In this document: positions 15,027-20,856 of the stretch, one piece after another | Layout: every line of letters begins with the position of its first letter | How positions within the stretch are numbered: the first letter of the stretch is position 1 | IMG/VR virus record: IMGVR_UViG_3300025282_004735 | Span: 1 to 25,142 of that record | From: a virus | Strand: one strand, 5' to 3' | DNA length: 25,142 nucleotides | Position numbers and translations under genes: made by a program | Notes under the pieces: generated by a model | Database searches by the model: none | What the model saw: the letters and a program-made list of their open reading frames with translations, nothing else | Told to the model about the DNA's origin: nothing

Positions 15027-15208
15027 CCCGCTGCACCCGCCCTTCCTGCCCCCACACAGCAGAGCCTGCAAAGACCGTCACGGGCGAGCCTCTCTGCCAT
15101 CGTCATTTGATGGATGACCGCTGGGCCGCCCGCTCTGGCGCTGAACGATACGACCGCAATGCGCGGATGCCAGCCACATTCAAAAACAACAAGGGGGTAT
15201 ATTGCTGA
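15023..15208 (+). CDS. Small Cys/His zinc-finger protein
   Basis: This 61-residue protein has Cys4, Cys9, Cys25 and His28 (CTRPSCPHTAEPAKTVTGEP, then LCHRHL), a single treble-clef or finger-like unit resembling the two units of the HNH protein upstream. The function is unknown. It is coupled by ATGA to the ASCH gene and by TGATG to the HTH gene after it. Confidence 0.68.
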   Translation: MTRCTRPSCPHTAEPAKTVTGEPLCHRHLMDDRWAARSGAERYDRNARMPATFKNNKGVYC

Positions 15209-15579
15209 TGCCTAAGAAACTTCCGAGTTCCACGACGGACCTGATCCTGAAGCTGCACGATGAAGGCTATCACAATGCCGAAATCGCCAAGCGCGCCAGA
15301 TGCTCACGGCCTTTCGTCACAACAACATTGCAGGACGCAGGGAGAAAGCGCAACCGGGTAGGAGCTATCGCTGGACGCCCCGGCTTGCGGCATCTCGAAA
15401 AGCTCGCCTTTCAAAGCGCTCAGAAGAACGCTCGCCGCCTTCGGGACCGCCTTGTCCGCATCTATGAAAGCGCCTCCGACGAGGCCGCCCTGGATGCGAT
15501 CGATGCGCTGTGTGAAGTCGATGCCGCGATTGACCGCATAGGCCGCAGCCGAAGCGCCAAGCGCCGGAGGATCGCATGA
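15208..15579 (+). CDS. Helix-turn-helix phage protein
   Basis: This 123-residue basic protein has an N-terminal homeodomain-like HTH (STTDLILKLHDEGYHNAEIA and KRARCSRPFVTTTLQDAGRK), then a helical, Arg-rich C-terminus. It is probably a DNA-binding regulator or replication accessory protein. ATG 15208 is used because it overlaps the previous stop. A TTG at 15202 is closer to the AGGGGG ribosome binding site and would add two residues. Confidence 0.7.
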   Translation: MPKKLPSSTTDLILKLHDEGYHNAEIAKRARCSRPFVTTTLQDAGRKRNRVGAIAGRPGLRHLEKLAFQSAQKNARRLRDRLVRIYESASDEAALDAIDALCEVDAAIDRIGRSRSAKRRRIA

Positions 15580-15839
15580 CCCTCGATCAGATCGCAATCA
15601 AGATGGGCGCTGAGGGTAACGGCAAGGCGCCTCACAACATCCAAGGCTTCGCTGTCAGGGCGTTTGCGGACGGCCATAGCCTTCAGGACATTCAGGACTA
15701 CACGGGCCGCTCTGAGATGGCCCTCATCCACATGATCCGCTTCGCCTGCATGACGGACAATTGCCGGTCCTACAGCCGCTCCCTCTCGCAAATCAAACAA
15801 CAGCTTTCGCAGGCTGAACTCGGAAGGGGGCAGGGATGA
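15576..15839 (+). CDS. Small helix-turn-helix phage protein
   Basis: This 87-residue protein has a predicted HTH (RAFADGHSLQDIQDYTGRSE followed by MALIHMIRFACM), similar in plan to the gene before it. It may bind phage DNA, but the target is unknown. ATGA overlaps join it to both neighbours. Its end encodes GRGQG over a strong ribosome binding site (GGAAGGGGG). Confidence 0.66.
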   Translation: MTLDQIAIKMGAEGNGKAPHNIQGFAVRAFADGHSLQDIQDYTGRSEMALIHMIRFACMTDNCRSYSRSLSQIKQQLSQAELGRGQG

Positions 15840-16390
15840 GCAAGACCAAGTTCAACATAGACGAATGCCGACAGCGCGCGATGAGCCGGTTCAAGGATAC
15901 CGCCCTGCAGTCTCGTGTGTTGCGGGCTGAGGAAGACGCCTTGAGGGATTTCTCCAATCTCTTGGCGGAGTGTGAGAGCCCAATCGAAATGTCGCTTCTG
16001 ACGGCCATGTTCGACAACCCATCATTTGATGGCTTCGCTTTCACACCAAAGCAGCACCACCGTTTTTTCTTTCATGCCGCCAGAGACAAATGCGTCTGCG
16101 CTCAGTTCCAGATTGACCGGTTTCGTTGCGACTTCGCACTGACCGTCCAGCATCCGTATGGAACCAGAACGAAGATCGTCATCGAATGCGATGGCCATGA
16201 CTATCACGAGCGCACCAAAGAGCAGGCGCGCCGCGACAGATCGAGAGATCGCCTGATGACCGCCGATGGCTGGCGTGTTCTCAGATTCACCGGATCCGAA
16301 ATTCATCGCGACGCTGATGCGTGCGTCGAGGAAATCGCGTCCATCATCGAAAACGACAGCATAGACGACTGGAGAAGCGCCAATGGCTAG
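15836..16390 (+). CDS. DUF559/Vsr-like PD-(D/E)XK endonuclease
   Basis: This 184-residue protein has the layout of Vsr-fold nucleases: ESPIEMSLLTAMF (Glu51), FQIDRFRCDFALTVQ (Asp99), IVIECDGHDYHERTKEQARR (Glu117) and a C-terminal RDRLMTADGWRVLRFTGSEI with the trailing Cys-Val-Glu-Glu helix. DUF559 proteins are related to very-short-patch repair and restriction endonucleases. Between HTH genes and the replication initiator it could act in DNA repair, resolution or host DNA degradation, which cannot be decided here. Confidence 0.8.
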   Translation: MSKTKFNIDECRQRAMSRFKDTALQSRVLRAEEDALRDFSNLLAECESPIEMSLLTAMFDNPSFDGFAFTPKQHHRFFFHAARDKCVCAQFQIDRFRCDFALTVQHPYGTRTKIVIECDGHDYHERTKEQARRDRSRDRLMTADGWRVLRFTGSEIHRDADACVEEIASIIENDSIDDWRSANG

Positions 16391-17300
16391 CGTCCCGTTT
16401 ATGCCCCTCTACACATCTGACTATCTGGGAGACACGGGGCATCTCTCAACTGAACAGCATGGGGCATACATGCTCCTGCTCATGCAGATGTGGAATGCCG
16501 GGGGCTCGCTTCCGAACAACAAGCAAATCCTGGCGCGCATGGTTCGCTGCTCCACCAAGAAGTGGGTAGCAATGTCCGACATCATTCTTGAGTTTTTCGA
16601 GGTGGGTGATGACCGAATTTCGCACAATCGCCTGACATTTGAGCGCCAAAAGGTTGAGGGAAAAATCGAAAAGAGGCGTGCCGCTGGGGCATTGGGTGGA
16701 AAAGCTAAGGCACTGAAAAATAAGGAAACAGGCCTAGCAAAAGCTAAAGCAAAAGGGGTAGCAAAACCCTGCCATTCTCCAGAACCAGAACCATCTACTA
16801 CTGACGTAGTAGACAACGGGGGCGATCTTCAGACCGCTTTTGATGCGTACGTGAATGTCGCCAAACGACTTGAGCGTGAACGCGGTAGCCGGGTTTGGCC
16901 GGTGAACATCACCTTCACGAAAGAACGCAAAGCTCGCCTGAAAGCTCGCATCCGTGAACATGGCCTTGATGCATGGGGGACGGTCCTGCGCAAGGCGGCC
17001 GCTTCCCCGCACTGCACTGGCGCGAACGGCTGGGCAGCCGACTTTGATTTTCTCACCAGCAAATCCGGATTCTTGAAGACCCTTGAAGGAAACTACGATG
17101 ACCGCTCTGCAAACGTACAGCCGCTCCGCCGAAGTGGCGCTGCCCAATCCGGAGGATGTTCTACAGCTGAGGACAGCTTTGACCGAGCTCTCGCGAGCAT
17201 GGCGGGAGACGCCCCCCGGTCAGCCGATCCAGCATGGGATGACGGATTCACAATTGAGGGGGAGGTTGCAATTGCTGCAGCAGGCTCAGGCTATCGGTAG
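16383..17300 (+). CDS. DUF1376-domain phage replication protein
   Basis: This 305-residue protein has an N-terminal DUF1376 (YdaU-like) domain (PFMPLYTSDYLGDTGHLSTE, AYMLLLMQMWNAGGSLPNN), a winged-helix-like unit seen in phage replication initiators. A Lys/Ala-rich linker (AKAKAKGVAK) and a C-terminal domain (VWPVNITFTKERKARLKARI to ANGWAADFDFLTSKSGFLKT) follow. Its position matches the lambda O slot, so it probably recognises the phage origin. The last 67 codons overlap the next gene in another frame by 203 nt. It starts 8 nt before the previous stop. Confidence 0.85.
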   Translation: MASVPFMPLYTSDYLGDTGHLSTEQHGAYMLLLMQMWNAGGSLPNNKQILARMVRCSTKKWVAMSDIILEFFEVGDDRISHNRLTFERQKVEGKIEKRRAAGALGGKAKALKNKETGLAKAKAKGVAKPCHSPEPEPSTTDVVDNGGDLQTAFDAYVNVAKRLERERGSRVWPVNITFTKERKARLKARIREHGLDAWGTVLRKAAASPHCTGANGWAADFDFLTSKSGFLKTLEGNYDDRSANVQPLRRSGAAQSGGCSTAEDSFDRALASMAGDAPRSADPAWDDGFTIEGEVAIAAAGSGYR

Positions 17301-17571
17301 CGTTCAGGAGGTTGGTCACGTGGTGAAGCGACTTCTGCTGAACTACTGGCCAGCTGGTAAGCCTGTCCCTCAGACCGTTGTGCAGGACTGGGTGCGCCAC
17401 CTCGTCGACCAGCCCTTCGCCAGCATCTTCGAGTGCTACGAGCGCCAGATCCGCTCCACAGACGATTGGGCTCCGCGGGTTGGGCAATTCCTGGAGAAGG
17501 TCCAGCGCCACGCCCAGCAAGTGAAGCACATCGAAGATGCCCTTCGCCTTTCCATTTCCGACAGAACCTAA
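17098..17571 (+). CDS. Hypothetical phage protein in the lambda P position
   Basis: This 157-residue helical protein (MTALQTYSRSAEVALPNPED, LRTALTELSRAWRETPPGQP, WVRHLVDQPFASIFECYERQ) follows the DUF1376 gene, where lambdoid phages carry a helicase loader. No Walker motif is visible, so a DnaC-type ATPase is excluded and its role is unknown. ATG 17098 has GAAGGA 7 nt upstream and is preferred over a start at 17083. It overlaps the upstream gene by 203 nt in a different frame. Confidence 0.75.
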   Translation: MTALQTYSRSAEVALPNPEDVLQLRTALTELSRAWRETPPGQPIQHGMTDSQLRGRLQLLQQAQAIGSVQEVGHVVKRLLLNYWPAGKPVPQTVVQDWVRHLVDQPFASIFECYERQIRSTDDWAPRVGQFLEKVQRHAQQVKHIEDALRLSISDRT

Positions 17572-17591
17572 ACCAACAGGGGGACTAAACC

Positions 17592-17954
17592 ATGAACTAC
17601 ACATGCGTATGTTGCGGAGTAAAGATTTCGCCACTCGATATCCGCAACAAGATCCGCGCTCACGAGCATGAGGTGTCGAGCTTCTATAGCGTTTCCATCG
17701 ACCTGATCAAATCACCCACCAGGGCATCACACGTTGTCGAGGCACGTCATGAGCTTTGGTATCGGATGGTTGCGCTTGAAGGCCGCAGCAGCAAGTGGGC
17801 TGCCAACTGGACCGGCCATGATCATTCGAGCGTCCTCTATGGCGTCAAGCACTACGCTGGAATGCTTCACGGCACACCACGGGACGCCAGCCTCAAAGAC
17901 ATCCGCCAAGCCGCACAGGCCCCCTTGCTGAAACTGATGGAGGAAGCAGCGTGA
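17592..17954 (+). CDS. DnaA-domain-IV-like DNA-binding protein
   Basis: This 120-residue protein has a Cys-rich start (YTCVCCGVKISPLDIRNKIR) followed by a region like the DnaA C-terminal DNA-binding domain: VEARHELWYRMVALEGRSSK, then TGHDHSSVLYGVKHYAG, equivalent to the DnaA signature GRDHTTVLHA. It lacks the AAA+ ATPase domain. Such proteins could bind DnaA boxes and either recruit or compete with host DnaA at the phage origin. It has GGGGG upstream and ends MEEAA over the next start. Confidence 0.78.
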   Translation: MNYTCVCCGVKISPLDIRNKIRAHEHEVSSFYSVSIDLIKSPTRASHVVEARHELWYRMVALEGRSSKWAANWTGHDHSSVLYGVKHYAGMLHGTPRDASLKDIRQAAQAPLLKLMEEAA

Positions 17955-18145
17955 GACAGTCGCCTCCGCGCTTGCGGGTCAATGCTGACTTTCAGGGCGA
18001 GATTTCCCTTACGGACTGGTGGCGATCGCTCGCTCCTATTGAGCGTCTGGATCTGCTCCGGGATTGGATCTTCGACTTAAGCAACCTTTACGATCGGGAG
18101 CTTGCATTGCTCCACGTCATTCCAGGAAAGGACACGAAGCAATGA
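17951..18145 (+). CDS. Small hypothetical phage protein
   Basis: This 64-residue protein is not recognised. It begins at GTG 17951, overlapping the previous stop as GTGA, and ends with an ATGA overlap into the NusG-like gene. It contains a helical stretch (WWRSLAPIERLDLLRDWIFD) without obvious motifs. Coupling on both sides is the main support. Confidence 0.62.
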   Translation: MRQSPPRLRVNADFQGEISLTDWWRSLAPIERLDLLRDWIFDLSNLYDRELALLHVIPGKDTKQ

Positions 18146-18663
18146 CCCAATGGTTTGCGTTCAGTTGCCGGGCGAACCAGACAGCCCAAGCCGCCAATCG
18201 TCTAGGCCGTGCGATGGGGTGCGATGCCTTCGCGGTCATGAGAACATACCGCAAGCGCGTCCCCCGTGAGCCTCGCCGCAAGACGGTGACAGAGTGCGCC
18301 TTGAAGTCCTACATCTTCGCAGGCTTCGAGTATGCGCCCAACTTCCTCGCCATCCAGAACATGCCGGGGCCACGGATCTACCCGATCAGCTTTGCAGGCG
18401 AGATCAAGCCGCTCAACGGCATTGCAGACCTGAAGTGGATCACGGGCGAATTGCCCAAGCCCTTGCACCGGCACTATGACATTCCGCGCCATCGCCAGCA
18501 ACACCGGTACCAGGCTGGCGACTTCGTTGAGGTTGAGAACATCGGCCCGGTTGAGGTGGAATGCGTTGACGGGGAGAATCTGCGTCTGGCCTTGCGGTTT
18601 CTTGGCCGCCCTGTGACAATGCGGGCAGAGGATGCGCAGTTGGCACTCAGGAGGGTTGCGTGA
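18142..18663 (+). CDS. NusG-like transcription (anti)termination protein
   Basis: This 173-residue protein has the NusG plan. An N-terminal domain begins QWFAFSCRANQTAQAANRLG and includes KSYIFAGF, equivalent to the NusG PGYV strand (residues 56-62). A C-terminal KOW-like domain (YQAGDFVEVENIGPVEVECV, then LRFLGRPVTMRAEDAQL) matches the NusG 'G-D-x-V...FGR' pattern. NusG-family proteins bind the RNA polymerase clamp and control pausing and termination. At the end of the early operon, followed by two strong terminators, it is a candidate late-gene antiterminator. This role is inferred from position. Confidence 0.82.
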   Translation: MTQWFAFSCRANQTAQAANRLGRAMGCDAFAVMRTYRKRVPREPRRKTVTECALKSYIFAGFEYAPNFLAIQNMPGPRIYPISFAGEIKPLNGIADLKWITGELPKPLHRHYDIPRHRQQHRYQAGDFVEVENIGPVEVECVDGENLRLALRFLGRPVTMRAEDAQLALRRVA

Positions 18664-19136
18664 GGGGCGTCCTCAAAAACCCAGAGCGGGTCCGGTTTAT
18701 GCGGATCGACATAGAGCGAAGCCCTTGGAAGTGGCATCCTACCATCTCGATCACTCGCCCGCCAGACCGACTCGAATATTGGCCATCCAAACTCGACCGG
18801 GGCAGGCTCCCATATGGTCGGGTGCTGGCGTACTTCTGGAATAGGAAGCAGTGGTATTTCCACACGAGGCCAAGGTGGCTGTTGAAGCTGGAGTTTGACA
18901 GGAACTGGAAAGGCGTGAACGGTCGGATCATCGTTTGTGGCCGCGTGCTCTGGCAGGGAGAGAATTGGCGCGGCCGCTACAAGTTCATGGAACGCCAGCG
19001 TTTTTACGACTGGCGGGAAATTAAACAGGCGCTTTTCGTCTTCTGGTCGATGGAGTTCCTGACGGCAATCGCAGCCCTTGACCCGCACACCAAATCACCG
19101 GATAAGGGAAACAGTTCACCGCGGTCGATGCCCTGA
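18660..19136 (+). CDS. Hypothetical phage protein, last of the rightward early operon
   Basis: This 158-residue protein is not recognised. It is basic and rich in tryptophan and arginine (YFWNRKQWYFHTRPRWLLKL, GRVLWQGENWRGRYKFMERQ), suggesting nucleic-acid contact or a beta-rich fold. It begins at GTG 18660 overlapping the NusG-like stop (GTGA). The C-terminal ~25 residues look disordered. It is the last gene before the terminators. Confidence 0.62.
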   Translation: MRGVLKNPERVRFMRIDIERSPWKWHPTISITRPPDRLEYWPSKLDRGRLPYGRVLAYFWNRKQWYFHTRPRWLLKLEFDRNWKGVNGRIIVCGRVLWQGENWRGRYKFMERQRFYDWREIKQALFVFWSMEFLTAIAALDPHTKSPDKGNSSPRSMP

Positions 19137-19270
19137 GAGGATTGTTCGCCCGGTGCCGGGGCTGGAACACCGCGAGCGCGATCACCAGACCCCAAGTTTT
19201 TTCCATGTCTGAAATCCAGAGCAAGCAGCGGCAGCTTAGTCCCCCCGGCCTGTCCGCCGTTGCAAGCAAG

Positions 19271-19305
19271 CCCCGTGCTTCCTGTTTGGAGGCGCGGGGT
19301 TTTTT
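19271..19305 (+). terminator. Rho-independent terminator 1 after the early operon
   Basis: CCCCGTGCTTCC (19271-19282) pairs with GGAGGCGCGGGG (19288-19299) in a 12-bp stem with a 5-nt loop, followed by six T residues. The 19137-19523 region holds this, a second terminator and a structured segment, but no convincing gene. Confidence 0.88.
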
Positions 19306-19349
19306 CATAGGGTGAGGCCCTATTCGGCAGGGCTTCATACCATCACCTT

Positions 19350-19395
19350 GAGCCTGCGGTGCCTCCTCTGACATTCCTACCCGCAGGCTCTTTTT
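19350..19395 (+). terminator. Rho-independent terminator 2
   Basis: GAGCCTGCGG (19350-19359) and CCGCAGGCTC (19381-19390) form a perfect 10-bp stem with a 21-nt loop, followed by TTTTT. It lies 45 nt after terminator 1, so the two act in tandem between early and late genes. Confidence 0.8.
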
Positions 19396-19404
19396 CCCCA
19401 TCGG

Positions 19405-19480
19405 CATCCAGCCAGGCACTTATTCAGAAACCCGTTCTGTTGCGGAACGCTCACTTCGTCGGTTCAACCTGGCTGGATAC
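19405..19480 (+). other. Structured segment upstream of late genes
   Basis: ATCCAGCCAGG (19406-19416) is complementary to CCTGGCTGGAT (19468-19478). Inside it, CGTTCTG (19433-19439) and CGGAACG (19443-19449) form a 7-bp hairpin with a 3-nt loop. It could be a structured leader RNA or a protein-binding site just before the first late gene. Confidence 0.5.
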
Positions 19481-19523
19481 CCATGCGGAAATGAAAGGGA
19501 CGCACAATGGAAGGCACGAGAGC

Positions 19524-19841
19524 ATGAAGTACGAAGTCAAAGGGCTATTCAGCTACGGCGTTTACGATGGCGACCGTTTGCTTGGCACCTACGAAAGCGA
19601 GAAGTCAGCCACTCTGGTCTGTGATGCGCTGAATGACGAGGCTGCGCGGGTGTTGGTCGATCCTGCTGTCGGTCAGTCTGTCGTCAATCCAGCGCGCGAC
19701 GCTGACATTGAGGCCCTTCAAGGCTTGGGTTGGGCCGTTGAGGAGCGCCAGCAGGTCGTAGGCGCAGGGCAGTTTCCGCCCATTACTGGTGATGGAAACG
19801 CTAGCGCCTTCACCAACGGCCAAGACAAGGAGACAACCTAA
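19524..19841 (+). CDS. Hypothetical protein, first late-region gene
   Basis: This 105-residue protein is not recognised. It starts MKYEVKGLFSYGVYDGDRLL, a small beta-type start, and continues with STA-like acidic helices and a disordered tail. ATG 19524 is used because GAAGG lies 9 nt upstream. The frame is open to 19359, but that part has no ribosome binding site and overlaps terminator 2. It overlaps the next gene by one base (TAATG). Confidence 0.62.
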   Translation: MKYEVKGLFSYGVYDGDRLLGTYESEKSATLVCDALNDEAARVLVDPAVGQSVVNPARDADIEALQGLGWAVEERQQVVGAGQFPPITGDGNASAFTNGQDKETT

Positions 19842-20065
19842 TGGCTATCCTATCCCCCGAGGCCAAGAAGAATGCCAAGCCATTCATCAACGCCCTTTGG
19901 ACCGCCCTTGTGGTCATGGTCTGCATTGCGCTGGCCTGCAAGTACATCCTGAGCGGTTACCCGCCGCTGATTGCCTTCCTTGAGCCGTTCGCTGAGCTGA
20001 CCATCGTTCTCGGCATGATCGGCGTTGGCCTGATCGTCGCGGATCGGAACCCGCTGGTTAAGTGA
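19841..20065 (+). CDS. Small membrane protein, candidate holin
   Basis: This 74-residue protein has two hydrophobic segments, ALWTALVVMVCIALACKYIL (about residues 19-38) and IAFLEPFAELTIVLGMIGVG-LIVA (about 44-67), with charged ends (PEAKKNAKPF, RNPLVK). The size and two-span layout suit a class II holin, and it lies just before the terminase genes. No endolysin gene is in the window, so the lysis role is tentative. The ATG overlaps the previous TAA. Confidence 0.7.
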   Translation: MAILSPEAKKNAKPFINALWTALVVMVCIALACKYILSGYPPLIAFLEPFAELTIVLGMIGVGLIVADRNPLVK

Positions 20066-20271
20066 TGACCTCGAAGGTGATTGAAGAGTACAGCACCGAA
20101 AACGGCTCATGGCGATATGGTCTTGAGGTTGATGGCGCATTTTGTGGATTCTCCGGCGTTGGCGTTCCGCTTGTTCCGATGCCCGGAATGACGGCTGAGG
20201 ACCTGCTGAAAATGGCTGAGTTTGAGAGTGCCGACTCTATCAAGCTTGCTGGCGGTGAGAGCCGGGACTAA
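20065..20271 (+). CDS. Hypothetical phage protein
   Basis: This 68-residue protein is not recognised. It reads as a small beta-rich protein (ENGSWRYGLEVDGAFCGFSG) with an acidic C-terminal helix. A TGATG overlap joins it to the membrane protein before and a TAATG overlap to the 30-residue membrane peptide after, so the four small genes are read together. Confidence 0.6.
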   Translation: MTSKVIEEYSTENGSWRYGLEVDGAFCGFSGVGVPLVPMPGMTAEDLLKMAEFESADSIKLAGGESRD

Positions 20272-20363
20272 TGCCTCCCCCCGAGATCATCTTCTACCTC
20301 CTGATAACCGCCATCATCATCGGCGGCATCCTGTGGGCCATGAAGGGCATACTCGGTGACTGA
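20271..20363 (+). CDS. 30-residue membrane peptide
   Basis: This short ORF (MPPPEIIFYLLITAIIIGGI, then LWAMKGILGD) has one strong hydrophobic stretch of about 20 residues. It begins at a TAATG overlap and its end overlaps the next small ORF by 8 nt. Phage peptides of this kind can serve lysis, but there is no homology evidence. Confidence 0.55.
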   Translation: MPPPEIIFYLLITAIIIGGILWAMKGILGD

Positions 20364-20451
20364 CCTTCGCCGCTCTCTCCTATCTATCTCTATAGCCCTG
20401 ACCGCCCTCGCTGTCGGGGTGACTGCTTTGGTGGTGAATTTCGCAACCTGA
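20356..20451 (+). CDS. 31-residue membrane peptide
   Basis: Starting at GTG 20356 inside the previous ORF, it encodes MTDLRRSLLSISIALTALAV and GVTALVVNFAT, a short basic head followed by a hydrophobic span. The paired, overlapping arrangement of two membrane peptides resembles small lysis or spanin-like pairs, but neither has the lipobox of Rz1. The confidence is modest because such short frames occur by chance. Confidence 0.45.
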   Translation: MTDLRRSLLSISIALTALAVGVTALVVNFAT

Positions 20452-20550
20452 GTTTGCAATCCCCGCCGGGTGGATACCCGAAACCGGCAACCAAAAATAG
20501 CACCTTATCGACAATCAATCTGGGACGCCGCGAAAGTGGCGGGAGGATGA

Positions 20551-20856
20551 ATGGCAACCGCAAAGTCTAAACTAGACGGAACTAGAAAGAAGACAGGCGG
20601 CCGCAAGAAGGGCACGCCGAACAAGACGACCGCACTTCTGAAGGACGCGATTATCGAAGCGGCCACAAAGGCAGGAAACAAGGAAGGGCTTGTTGGCTAC
20701 CTTACGCGCCAGGCTGATGAAAACCCTGCTGCGTTCATGACGCTTCTTGGCAAGGTCCTGCCGATGCAGGTGACCGGTGAGAACGGCGGCCCGATCAAGG
20801 CGACCACGCGCGTTCAGCTCATCGCAGTAAGTCCGAGTGACAACGCTAAGGATTAA
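20551..20856 (+). CDS. Putative terminase small subunit
   Basis: This 101-residue basic protein (TRKKTGGRKKGTPNKTTALL, KDAIIEAATKAG) resembles small phage packaging proteins with the 'GRKKGTPNKTT' N-terminus, and is placed directly before the large terminase. The small subunit recognises phage DNA and feeds it to the motor. ATG 20551 follows GGAGG at 20542-20546. The 20452-20550 gap has a small hairpin (20467-20480) and no gene. Its last 20 nt overlap the large subunit start. Confidence 0.75.
   Translation: MATAKSKLDGTRKKTGGRKKGTPNKTTALLKDAIIEAATKAGNKEGLVGYLTRQADENPAAFMTLLGKVLPMQVTGENGGPIKATTRVQLIAVSPSDNAKD

Noticed and set aside
19205-19315. 36-codon plus-strand ORF starting MSEIQSKQRQLSPPGL
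   Set aside because: It runs through terminator 1, has no ribosome binding site, and shows no coding character.
20467-20480. CGGGT-GGAT-ACCCG hairpin before the small terminase gene
   Set aside because: It has no T-tract and is too short to assign as a packaging or regulatory site.
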